From the NCBI GenBank assembly GCA_021805405.1, contig JAJZFK010000527.1, positions 1 to 9,013 on the forward strand: DNA of 9,013 nucleotides, in the 5' to 3' direction. The position numbers were made by a program, and so were the translations under genes. The notes below the pieces were generated by a model. It saw nothing but the letters and a program-made list of their open reading frames with translations. It had not been told where the DNA came from and ran no database searches. This document shows, piece after piece, positions 1-6,662 of this stretch. Position 1 is the stretch's first letter. The number at the start of each line of letters is the position of its first letter. The stretch comes from a bacterium. Lineage in GTDB: Bacteria > Armatimonadota > Chthonomonadetes > Chthonomonadales > Chthonomonadaceae.

Positions 1-1
1 G

Positions 2-1762
2 ATTTGTCAGCGCCTTGACGGTATACCGCTCGCAATTGAACTGGCTGCTGCACGGATACGGGCCATGGGGCCGGAACAGGTGGCTACGAGGTTGGGCGAC
101 CGATTTCGCCTGCTCACCGGGGGCAGCAGAACGGCTCTTCCCCGGCATCAAACCCTGCGGGCCATGATTGATTGGAGCTTCAACCTTCTTACACCTAGCG
201 AGCGTGAAACGCTATGCAGGCTGAGTATTTTCACCGGCAGCTGGCACATCAATGCAGCTGAGGCAATCTGTTGTAGTGATTCCCTACCCGAGCGGGAGAT
301 CATGGATTTTGTGGTGTCACTCACGGACAAGAGCCTGGTTGTGTGTGCTGAAGATTCTGGACGTTATCAGTTGCTGGAGACGATACGGCAGTATGCGAGC
401 GACCGCTTACTGGAAGCGAGCGGACCTGCAGTTCAAGAAGAGCTTAGGGTGCGGCATAACAGGTGGTATGTGACTAAGACGGAGGGCGCGCAAGGTGTTG
501 AGAGCGCAGGTTATGATGCTTCGGCATGGGATTCAATAGATGCGGATTACGACAACCTGCGTGCAGTGCTCGAGCGATCAATACATGACGGCAGCGAGGA
601 TGACATTGTGTCCGGAATTCGAATTGCCTCCGCGCTTGTGCCGTACTGGCAGAGCAGGTATCTGGTAAGCGAAGGGCGCGAGTACTGTGACAGATTGCTA
701 AACGTTATAAATAGCGGAATGTACAGACACGAGAGTGCCAGTTTACTCGTTGCAAATGGTACGCTTTGCTGGAGTCAAGGTGACTATTCCAAGGCGAAAA
801 CGCTTGCAGCCCGTGCATGCGAAATTGCGCGAAGTAAGCAGGATAAGCAAAATGAAGCGGCCGCGTTATATACGCTTGCGCTCATTAGTGCGGATCGAGG
901 CGATTACGACTCCGCCAAGAGGCTATGCAGAGAGTGTTACGATATATATCTTCAAGCTGGGGACAGGCGAGGCATGGCCCAAGGTACCTGTTTTTTGGGC
1001 TACTGCGCTTTTGAGACAGCAGATTACCAAAATGCGCGTGTGCTTACAGAACGCGGAATTGAACTGCAGCTGGAGCTTGGTATTGTACCGGCTTACACGA
1101 GGAATACATTAGGAAGCATTCTCGCAAATCTTGGCGATTATGAGGGCTCGCTTTCCCAGTACAACCAGAGTTACGAGTGGTTTCTTTCGTCGCACAACGA
1201 ACGGGGTTGTGCGCATTGCCTTCACTGCATTGGCGGATTATTAATAAGCAAAGGCGACCCGCAGGAGGGCCTGGATAGATTGGAACGCAGCCTGAAAATT
1301 TTTCGTGCGCTTGGGGATATGCACTCGGCTGTGACGGTGCTTTTAGATACCGCTGGAGCATTGCTGGACCAAGGTAAAGTCGAGATGGCCGTAACGGCAT
1401 CGCGTGAATGTATCGAACTATGCTGCACGCTGGATAGCGTCCTTACATCTCTGCGAGCCATTCGTCAATATGCATTTATTTTACAGGCTAAAGGCCGAAA
1501 TGTAGAAGCAGCGTTCCTTGCAATATTCTCAAGGGAGAAGTTGGTAGCGTTAAAACTCGCTAGCGAGACGAGTAATGAATGTGAACTTGAAGAAACATTT
1601 GAGGATGCACTATCGTCGCTGTCCATCGACCAGCGGCAGAGACTGTGTGCTCGCGCCCTGGAGAGCAATATCGATTCGGTGCTAGCGACGATCCTTGATC
1701 ACGACTTACAACGAGGAAGTGTTACCACCAATCTGCTTCAACTAGATAGTACTCCTCTTTAA
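2..1762 (+). CDS. STAND/NB-ARC-type regulator (predicted ATPase) with TPR domain, 5'-truncated
   Basis: This frame is open from base 2, so the gene starts upstream of the window; the ATG at 65 is internal. 586 residues are visible. It opens with the conserved end of an NB-ARC/AAA-like ATPase core: a Cys-x3-Asp-Gly-Ile-Pro-Leu stretch (the GxP motif, visible residues 7-10) followed by an Ala-rich helix. A winged-helix segment follows (about residues 25-125), containing the LPRHQTLRAMIDWS signature common in AfsR/LuxR-like predicted ATPases. Residues about 240-510 form six or seven tetratricopeptide units with a period near 40 residues and GDY-type turns. Such proteins usually act as cytoplasmic signal-responsive transcriptional regulators in which the TPRs sense a ligand or partner. 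The Walker motifs and any DNA-binding or cyclase head lie outside the window, so the exact subclass is open. About 20 cysteines is high for a protein of this size. No clear terminator follows the stop. Confidence 0.85.
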   Translation: MCQRLDGIPLAIELAAARIRAMGPEQVATRLGDRFRLLTGGSRTALPRHQTLRAMIDWSFNLLTPSERETLCRLSIFTGSWHINAAEAICCSDSLPEREIMDFVVSLTDKSLVVCAEDSGRYQLLETIRQYASDRLLEASGPAVQEELRVRHNRWYVTKTEGAQGVESAGYDASAWDSIDADYDNLRAVLERSIHDGSEDDIVSGIRIASALVPYWQSRYLVSEGREYCDRLLNVINSGMYRHESASLLVANGTLCWSQGDYSKAKTLAARACEIARSKQDKQNEAAALYTLALISADRGDYDSAKRLCRECYDIYLQAGDRRGMAQGTCFLGYCAFETADYQNARVLTERGIELQLELGIVPAYTRNTLGSILANLGDYEGSLSQYNQSYEWFLSSHNERGCAHCLHCIGGLLISKGDPQEGLDRLERSLKIFRALGDMHSAVTVLLDTAGALLDQGKVEMAVTASRECIELCCTLDSVLTSLRAIRQYAFILQAKGRNVEAAFLAIFSREKLVALKLASETSNECELEETFEDALSSLSIDQRQRLCARALESNIDSVLATILDHDLQRGSVTTNLLQLDSTPL

Positions 1763-1845
1763 TACCGACCAGCTACCGCTTTATGGAATTGCAACTAAAC
1801 ACTGTTAGGGTTACCGGTGGTGTAAAATTCCTGCTACTTTCTTAC

Positions 1846-1875
1846 TTGCGAATTACCTGCGGGATAGGGCATAAT
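1846..1875 (+). promoter_or_regulatory. Possible sigma-70-type promoter for the ADP-ribosylglycohydrolase
   Basis: TTGCGA (1846-1851) and CATAAT (1870-1875) are separated by 18 bases. They match the housekeeping -35 and -10 consensus at 4 of 6 and 5 of 6 positions. The element lies in the 169-base gap between the regulator and the hydrolase gene and would give a leader of about 50 bases. The assignment is by pattern only. Confidence 0.35.
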
Positions 1876-1908
1876 TACGCCGCAAACCGATGACCGACAA
1901 ATGGTATT

Positions 1909-1931
1909 GTAACGTTACTTGGAGACGATAG
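1909..1931 (+). promoter_or_regulatory. Ribosome binding site preceded by a perfect 10-base palindrome
   Basis: GGAGA at 1921-1925 is a good Shine-Dalgarno sequence for the ATG at 1932 and fixes that start. Directly upstream is the perfect palindrome GTAACGTTAC (1909-1918). It could be an operator half-hidden in the leader or a chance match. The string GGAGACGA is also found in front of the last gene of the window (8951-8958), which supports its use as a ribosome binding site here. Confidence 0.5.
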
Positions 1932-3290
1932 ATGACAGAACTCTGGCAGGATATACAAGACAGTGACTTCGAAATAGAGATGTTGCAGTGTGAGCAGGAG
2001 GGTAAAGATGCAGCGGCTGTGCACTCCCTGCTGGAAAACCGGCCCAAAAACCTCGATACTGCCGATGGCCAGAGAGCAGCATTTGACCTGCTAGCTGCGG
2101 TGCGGTCACTTCCAATACGCCCTGGATATTCGTACATAGAGCCTGACGATTTGGCCGCAATTAGAGCTGCGCGTGCTAGCGACAAAGTAGGGTTGCCTGC
2201 GTGCACTTTAACCGAGACGGCTATGGAAGACAGCCTGCTTGGCGGCTGGTTGGGCAGGACATGCGGCTGCCTGCTGGGTAAACCTGTGGAAGGATGGCAT
2301 CGGTCGCGGCTATACGGGCTATTAAAGGAGACCGGCAATTTTCCGCTTCGCCGTTATATTTGCGCCTCGGAAATCCCGCAAGAGATAGCTGCCAAGTACC
2401 ATGTGACGCCTGAAGAGTTTCACGGCTGGCAATATTTCGCAGACAACCTTACAGATGGTGCCTTACCGGATGACGACACCAATTATATGGTAACAGCACT
2501 GGAATTGTGGGAAAGGCACGGTGCCAATTTCACAATGTTAGACGTTACAAACTTCTGGCAGGAGGCTATTCCTATGGAGAAGACCTATACTGCAGAACGG
2601 GCGACCTTTAGGAATCTGCGCCAGGGATTATTACCTCCGACTACCGCGATTACAGCAAATCCTTACCGTGAGTGGATTGGGGCACAGATACGGGCCGATG
2701 TTTGGGGTTATTTATGCCCTGGAAACCCGGAGAGCGCCGCAGAATTTGCGTGGCGCGATGCTGCAGTGTCGCACGTTAAAAATGGCATCTACGGCGAAAT
2801 GTGGAGTGCCGCCATGAACTCGGCAGCTTTCGTAACCTCCAACATTACGCAGATCATTATGGCGGGTCTGGCTCAAATACCAGTAAAAACCCGATTGCAC
2901 GATGCAATTGAGGACGTGCTGGAGTGGTACGAGCTTGAGGTGGACGTTGATACCGCTGTTTACAGGGTGCATGAGCTGTGGAACGAGGAGCGCGCTCATG
3001 ACTGGTGCCACACTATTTCTAACGCGATGATCGTTGCGATTGGCCTGTTGTGGGGAGCTGGAGACTACGAAAAGTCGATATGCATAGCTGTTCAGGCATG
3101 CTTTGATACCGACTGCAACGGTGCAACCGTAGGCTCCATCTGCGGTATCATCGCAGGGGCATCCAAGTTGCCACCAAACTGGATATCCGTAGTGAAGGAC
3201 ACCTTGCACACCGAAGTAAAAGGGTACGAACGCGTCCTGCTAAGCGAGATGGCGCGCAAAACCCAGGCGCTGCAGTTGCGGGAATTATGA
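1932..3290 (+). CDS. ADP-ribosylglycohydrolase family protein (DraG-like)
   Basis: This 452-residue protein belongs to the ADP-ribosyl-glycohydrolase/DraG family, cytoplasmic Mg-dependent hydrolases that remove ADP-ribose from proteins or small molecules. The catalytic fold starts near residue 98 with a SLLGGWLGRTCGCLLGKPVEG segment. Metal ligands are visible at both expected places: D180-D181-D182-T183 and, near the C-terminus, D392-T393-D394 followed by CNGATVGS. Between them, residues 254-300 carry the family's PGNPE...RDAAVSH.KNGIYGE region. About 95 mostly helical residues precede the catalytic domain; I recall similar extensions in one subfamily. There is no signal peptide or membrane segment. 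The start is set by GGAGA seven bases upstream. No partner ADP-ribosyltransferase or nitrogenase-related gene is in view, so the substrate cannot be inferred. The family assignment is firm; the biological role is unknown. Confidence 0.92.
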   Translation: MTELWQDIQDSDFEIEMLQCEQEGKDAAAVHSLLENRPKNLDTADGQRAAFDLLAAVRSLPIRPGYSYIEPDDLAAIRAARASDKVGLPACTLTETAMEDSLLGGWLGRTCGCLLGKPVEGWHRSRLYGLLKETGNFPLRRYICASEIPQEIAAKYHVTPEEFHGWQYFADNLTDGALPDDDTNYMVTALELWERHGANFTMLDVTNFWQEAIPMEKTYTAERATFRNLRQGLLPPTTAITANPYREWIGAQIRADVWGYLCPGNPESAAEFAWRDAAVSHVKNGIYGEMWSAAMNSAAFVTSNITQIIMAGLAQIPVKTRLHDAIEDVLEWYELEVDVDTAVYRVHELWNEERAHDWCHTISNAMIVAIGLLWGAGDYEKSICIAVQACFDTDCNGATVGSICGIIAGASKLPPNWISVVKDTLHTEVKGYERVLLSEMARKTQALQLREL

Positions 3291-3295
3291 CCGCC

Positions 3296-3323
3296 ATGCG
3301 ATGCTCGCATCTGTCAGCATCGC
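3296..3323 (+). terminator. Overlapping hairpins just after the hydrolase stop codon
   Basis: Two mutually exclusive stems start six to eight bases after the stop. One pairs ATGCGA (3296-3301) with TCGCAT (3305-3310) across a three-base loop. The other pairs GCGATGCT (3298-3305) with AGCATCGC (3316-3323), eight perfect base pairs around a ten-base loop. No run of T follows, so this is not a canonical intrinsic terminator. It may instead stabilise the 3' end or serve as a factor-dependent end. Confidence 0.3.
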
Positions 3324-3403
3324 CACTCAAACTGTCATAGTGCATGTACGGCATCGTTTAAAGTACAGATGCGGAACACTTTTTACCGGGCAACTATTAT
3401 TTT

Positions 3404-3428
3404 CTTAAGCGACCAACCAATATTTGGT
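3404..3428 (+). repeat. Left copy of a composite inverted repeat
   Basis: CTTAAGCGAC (3404-3413) is followed one base later by the symmetrical AACCAATATTTGGT (3415-3428), whose core is ACCAA-N3-TTGGT. Both parts recur on the opposite strand near the other end of the gap (3967-4014): the 10-mer exactly and the 14-mer at 12 of 14 positions. The two words are nearly adjacent here but 24 bases apart in the other copy. Confidence 0.4.
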
Positions 3429-3505
3429 AGGCGGTAGTGAACCCGATAGTAACGCATATTGTCTTAGGTGCATGGTTTATGATTAGTGCATTCGTAGAAC
3501 GGTTA

Positions 3506-3560
3506 GCGAGCTTGTAAGCAAGCGCAACAAGGGAGGAGCATGAAGCAAATGTTTAAATGA
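3506..3560 (+). other. Hairpin, strong Shine-Dalgarno and six-codon ORF
   Basis: GCGAGCTTG (3506-3514) can pair with CAAGCGC (3519-3525) around a UAAG loop with a two-base bulge. Five bases later comes GGGAGGAG (3531-3538), then ATG at 3540 and a six-codon frame reading MKQMFK, with a TGA at 3558-3560. It could be a leader peptide, the start of a decayed gene, or chance. The spacing from GGAGG to ATG is only three bases, shorter than ideal, and nothing recognisable continues in other frames. Confidence 0.15.
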
Positions 3561-3774
3561 TCTGCGGTCGGCGGCTGAGACTGTGACTTACGAAATGGTG
3601 CGGAGAAACCGGCTAAAATGAAATTTGAGTGCAGAATAGCGGGACGTTACTACACCATTGAACGTGGTAAGTCGTGCTTGCTGTTACTTAAGCGAGCTTG
3701 CCTTACGGTTGATGTTTAAAAACGCCAAGATGCTACTACTCTAACAGCAGGGTTGGAGCTCGAATGCAATGCGG

Positions 3775-3838
3775 TTTATTATTCTGAATAAATGCGGAAA
3801 TATAGTTGATTATATGCAATATTGCAACTCTCGTTGCA
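3775..3838. repeat. Cluster of perfect palindromes in an AT-rich stretch
   Basis: Within 64 bases lie three symmetrical elements: TTATTC-T-GAATAA (3779-3791), the perfect 12-base palindrome TGCAATATTGCA (3815-3826), and TGCAAC-TCTC-GTTGCA (3823-3838), which shares the last four bases of the second. The half-site TGCAA/TTGCA recurs and also occurs just upstream at about 3765. Such density suggests binding sites for a dimeric regulator or a structured leader of the chemoreceptor gene. Confidence 0.35.
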
Positions 3839-3966
3839 GCACAATGCGTGTAGACGCTTATTAATACGCTCGCGAAAAAAAGATAGGTTGGATTTTTAGT
3901 TTTTTAGATGTGAATAGATAACAAACCCACCAGTTACTACCGAAGATTTATTACACGTGCACCTCC

Positions 3967-4014
3967 ACCAACGATTGGTTTACAGCATTAATTGGTGTTA
4001 AGGTGTCGCTTAAG
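3967..4014 (-). repeat. Right copy of a composite inverted repeat
   Basis: ACCAACGATTGGTT (3967-3980) and GTCGCTTAAG (4005-4014) are the reverse complements of the words found together at 3404-3428, the first with two mismatches and the second exact. The two words are separated by 24 bases here. No target-site duplication is seen outside the pair, so a mobile-element origin is not shown. Confidence 0.4.
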
Positions 4015-4076
4015 GGCGCTTACCGCATGTCACTAAAGTAGCCATGAGGCGCGCCAACTGGCGAAAGGCTTATACA

Positions 4077-6212
4077 ATGAACTGGTTTGCCAATTTGGGA
4101 ATAGTGAATAAATTACGCATTGGTTTTGGGCTAGTAACAGTTGCGGTACTCGTTGCAGGATTGTTTGGGCTTTTGCGTATAGATACAATGGCCACTGCAT
4201 TACGAAGTATGTATGCAGGATCCCTGGTACAGAGCAGGATTGGTGATGTAAGCGACGATATTCTAAACTTCGACGTTGCCCAACAGGGTCTTCTCATTGG
4301 TTCAACAAAATTCCAGTTACAGCATAACCAGGAGCTTATGACCAGGTACTCACTCGCTTACAGTACCGATTCTAACGCGTTGAGAAAAATGTTAACACTT
4401 CCCACAGCGAAGCAGAAGCTTGAGCACCTGGATAGTACGTGGGCTAAATACCAACTGACCTGCAGGCAGGTCAATGAATTAGCGGTAAGCAAGCAGTTAA
4501 AAGCTGCTGCCAGCCTTTATGCTCAGCAGGAATCGCCCCAAATTAAACTCATTCGATCAATCGTTACAGGTTTAAAGCAGGTAACGTTGCGCGCAAGCGA
4601 ACAAAGTGTAAAACAGTGCGAGCACCTTGAGTCAGGTGCGCAAATACAAATGGCCATGATTAACCTTATTGTAATTGCGGGATCCCTGCTAATTGGTGGT
4701 CTCATCGCGGCATTAATAGTAAAACCCCTTCGCGATGTTAGCCAGCGTATTGAGCAGTTACGTGACGTGTGTGCCACTAATCTACAGCAAGGCATGAAGG
4801 CACTTGAACACGGCGATCTTACCATGAGTATTCATCCTACCACTAAACCGCTTACGTTAAATCGAACCGATGAGATTGGGGTACTTGCCAAATCGTTCAA
4901 CTCCGTACTAGGCATGGTGCAGTCCGCAACCTTTTCGTACGAAGACGCAAGGAAGTCGTTGTCCAGGTTGGTCAGTTCCGTCTCAGATAATTCCTATCAA
5001 GTCGCAGAGACCAGCTTTGACCTCTCCAACTCAGCACAGCAGAGTAGCCAGGCGTCGGAAGAAATAGCCCGCTCTATTCAGGAGGTTGCCAGGGCTGCAG
5101 ATCAATCTGCTTCTACCAGTCTTCAGATGGCACAGGGCAGCGACCAACAGGCGAAATCGGCTAGTGAGGTTGCTATGGCAATGGAGCAGTTGCAAGCCGA
5201 TGTTAAGCAGGTGCTTGTAGGTGGAAAGCAGCAGGTTGAAGCGGCACTTCGGGCTGCTGCTGCCATGAGTCAAGCTGCAAAGGGTGTTAAAGAGGTTGCT
5301 CGCTCTTCCCAGCAGATGGCGGAAGGCGCCCGTCGCGCTAGCAGCGTGGCACAGGCAGGAAGTTCATGCGTAGAGCAGACTGTTGAGAGCATGACTAGGA
5401 TTAAGGAGCAGGTGGACATTTCTGCTGCCCGAGTTGCAGAACTGGGTCAGATGGGAGAGGCCATTGGTGCAATTGTCGAAACGATCGATCAGATTGCAGA
5501 ACAGACGAACCTTCTTGCACTGAATGCAGCCATAGAGGCAGCGCGTGCTGGTGAGCATGGTCGCGGGTTTGCGGTTGTTGCCGATGAGGTTCGCAAACTG
5601 GCAGAGCGCTCCACAATCGCTACCAGCGAAGTAAGTTCCCTTATAAGCAGGGTAAGACAAGGTGTAGACGAGTCTGTTAAAGCGATGTCTGCAAGCAGCA
5701 GAGAAGTGTCGGATGGCACTGCCCGAAGCACGGAAGCCGGTGGCGCGCTTTTGCAGATATTAGCGGCAGCACAAAGTGTTGCATCCGAGGTGGAGACAGT
5801 TTCGTCAATCTCCGAGCAGATGGCAATATCTGTTGAGGAGGTCAATGCTATCATAGAGACAGTTCGGCAGCTCACAGATCATAATACAAGGGTGGTAGAG
5901 GGCATGGCAGATCGCGCCGACACTGTTACGGTAGCGATTGCATCTGTGGCAGCAGTCAGTGAGGAGACCGCTGGCGGCGCACAGGAGGTGGTTGCATCTG
6001 CCGGACAGGTGGCTGCTTCTGCCCAGAACGTTTCTGGTGCTGTAGAGGAGCAGACTGCAAGTATTCAGGAAGTGAATGCATCATCGCAAGAGCTTAGACA
6101 TATGGCTAATAACCTGAAGGAACTGGTTGCCCAGTTCACGTTGGAACGTGAGGAGCGACAGGAAGCTCCCGCCTTCACCGTAGTTAATGGGCCCGGACGC
6201 AGGGTCGCATAG
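4077..6212 (+). CDS. Methyl-accepting chemotaxis protein (transmembrane chemoreceptor)
   Basis: This 711-residue receptor has the full order of a class I chemoreceptor: transmembrane helix 1 at about 15-33, a periplasmic or external four-helix-bundle sensor (about 35-190), transmembrane helix 2 at about 194-215, a HAMP region opening with K216-P217-L218 and carrying D265-E266-I267-G268, then a long cytoplasmic signalling coiled coil. The hairpin tip that contacts CheA and CheW is intact, with E475-Q476-T477-N478 and the AAIEAARAGE stretch ending at E493. The HAMP region is longer than in E. coli Tsr, with a GDLT segment between its helices. No C-terminal CheR-tethering pentapeptide is present. 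I chose the start at 4077 (MNWFANLG) over the in-frame ATG at 4044 because AAAGG at 4064-4068 lies eight bases upstream and the extra 11 residues are not typical of receptors. The ligand cannot be inferred. No che genes are nearby. Confidence 0.95.
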   Translation: MNWFANLGIVNKLRIGFGLVTVAVLVAGLFGLLRIDTMATALRSMYAGSLVQSRIGDVSDDILNFDVAQQGLLIGSTKFQLQHNQELMTRYSLAYSTDSNALRKMLTLPTAKQKLEHLDSTWAKYQLTCRQVNELAVSKQLKAAASLYAQQESPQIKLIRSIVTGLKQVTLRASEQSVKQCEHLESGAQIQMAMINLIVIAGSLLIGGLIAALIVKPLRDVSQRIEQLRDVCATNLQQGMKALEHGDLTMSIHPTTKPLTLNRTDEIGVLAKSFNSVLGMVQSATFSYEDARKSLSRLVSSVSDNSYQVAETSFDLSNSAQQSSQASEEIARSIQEVARAADQSASTSLQMAQGSDQQAKSASEVAMAMEQLQADVKQVLVGGKQQVEAALRAAAAMSQAAKGVKEVARSSQQMAEGARRASSVAQAGSSCVEQTVESMTRIKEQVDISAARVAELGQMGEAIGAIVETIDQIAEQTNLLALNAAIEAARAGEHGRGFAVVADEVRKLAERSTIATSEVSSLISRVRQGVDESVKAMSASSREVSDGTARSTEAGGALLQILAAAQSVASEVETVSSISEQMAISVEEVNAIIETVRQLTDHNTRVVEGMADRADTVTVAIASVAAVSEETAGGAQEVVASAGQVAASAQNVSGAVEEQTASIQEVNASSQELRHMANNLKELVAQFTLEREERQEAPAFTVVNGPGRRVA

Positions 6213-6243
6213 TCGAGGGACCATTTAACATCACGTTGCATTC

Positions 6244-6259
6244 CACGGTCTAAACCGTG
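6244..6259 (+). terminator. Short hairpin after the chemoreceptor gene
   Basis: CACGGT (6244-6249) and ACCGTG (6254-6259) form a perfect six-base-pair stem with a CTAA loop, 31 bases after the stop codon. An outer GTTG/CAAC pairing may extend it. No T run follows, so termination is only a possibility. Confidence 0.3.
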
Positions 6260-6312
6260 AGGTAACAACTGGCCCGAAATATACCTTGCCCCTTATGAAG
6301 CATTGGAACGTT

Positions 6313-6342
6313 GGGGACCTCCCTTAGCACTTAGGGGGCCCC
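6313..6342. terminator. GC-rich hairpin, possible terminator or RNA structure
   Basis: GGGG-A-CC-T-CCCT (6313-6324) can pair with AGGGGGCCCC (6333-6342), ten base pairs with two single-base bulges and an eight-base loop. Outer words TGGAA (6304-6308) and TTCCA (6358-6362) could close a larger stem. On the + strand a TTTT appears only 11 bases after the stem (6353-6356), so this is not a textbook terminator. Confidence 0.3.
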
Positions 6343-6586
6343 TGCTATCCAGTTTTATTCCACGCAGTTTGTACAGTACCCCGGTAATCTTGAAAAGTAA
6401 ATAGTTAGGCACGGCCCACACAGGTTCTGCCTTGCTACTGTAACACCAGTTACTGCGTTCGTTAAATATCGGTATCGCACTAGCCGTCTTCGTACTCATC
6501 TATTTCAGTAAACAGGTATCAAGCCCCATTTGACGGCCTTCAACAACCGAAATTTGCATCCAGATATCCTCACTAATGAATGCAGG

Positions 6587-6616
6587 TTGTGAAATCCGGC
6601 ACAGATACGGTACACT
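6587..6616 (+). promoter_or_regulatory. Possible sigma-70-type promoter for nuoG
   Basis: TTGTGA (6587-6592) and TACACT (6611-6616) are 18 bases apart, each matching the housekeeping consensus at four of six positions. Transcription would start near 6623 and leave a leader of about 40 bases ending in the nuoG ribosome binding site. This is weak, pattern-only evidence. Confidence 0.28.
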
Positions 6617-6662
6617 CTCATGGCAACACCGAAATTAACCGGTCGTAAGGAAGGGACGAGTA

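Larger units (their letters stand above)
3291..4076. other. Long gene-free region upstream of the chemoreceptor
   Basis: Nearly 790 bases without a convincing gene: all frames are broken by stops and the only starts lead to very short ORFs. The stretch is locally AT-rich and holds several inverted repeats and repeated short words (listed separately), plus an A7 run (3875-3881) and T5 and T6 runs (3893-3897, 3900-3905) that could bend DNA. I found no clear -35/-10 pair for the downstream gene, no flagellar-type sigma-28 promoter and no recognisable cyclic di-GMP riboswitch. It may be a long regulatory leader or a decayed insertion. Confidence 0.5.
6213..6662. other. 450-base intergenic region between the chemoreceptor and nuoG
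   Basis: No gene is supported here. A minus-strand frame of 68 codons (6293-6499) has no Shine-Dalgarno sequence and no family I recognise. The region holds two hairpins near the chemoreceptor end and a possible promoter close to nuoG (separate entries). The length and content suggest that nuoG begins its own transcript. Confidence 0.5.

Noticed and set aside
1853..2338. Minus-strand ORF of 161 codons overlapping the hydrolase start
   Set aside because: It lies opposite a well-supported gene, has no recognisable domain, and looks like a shadow of the + strand codon pattern.
3618..3719. 33-codon ORF in the long gap
   Set aside because: Only a weak GGAGA 11 bases upstream, no recognisable sequence features, and a length expected by chance.
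3875..3905. A7 and T5/T6 tracts as an intrinsic terminator
   Set aside because: No GC-rich stem lies directly before the T tracts; the only nearby stem (GCGT/ACGC, 3846-3857) is four base pairs and too far away.
4044..4076. Upstream in-frame ATG of the chemoreceptor
   Set aside because: It adds 11 untypical residues and lacks a ribosome binding site, while the ATG at 4077 has AAAGG eight bases upstream and a typical receptor N-terminus.
3840..4076. Cyclic di-GMP riboswitch ahead of the chemoreceptor
   Set aside because: Chemoreceptor genes sometimes carry one, but the conserved GEMM-I core and tetraloop-receptor words are not present.
6293..6499. Minus-strand 68-codon ORF between the chemoreceptor and nuoG
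   Set aside because: It has no Shine-Dalgarno sequence and no recognisable family, and it runs through a GC-rich hairpin.
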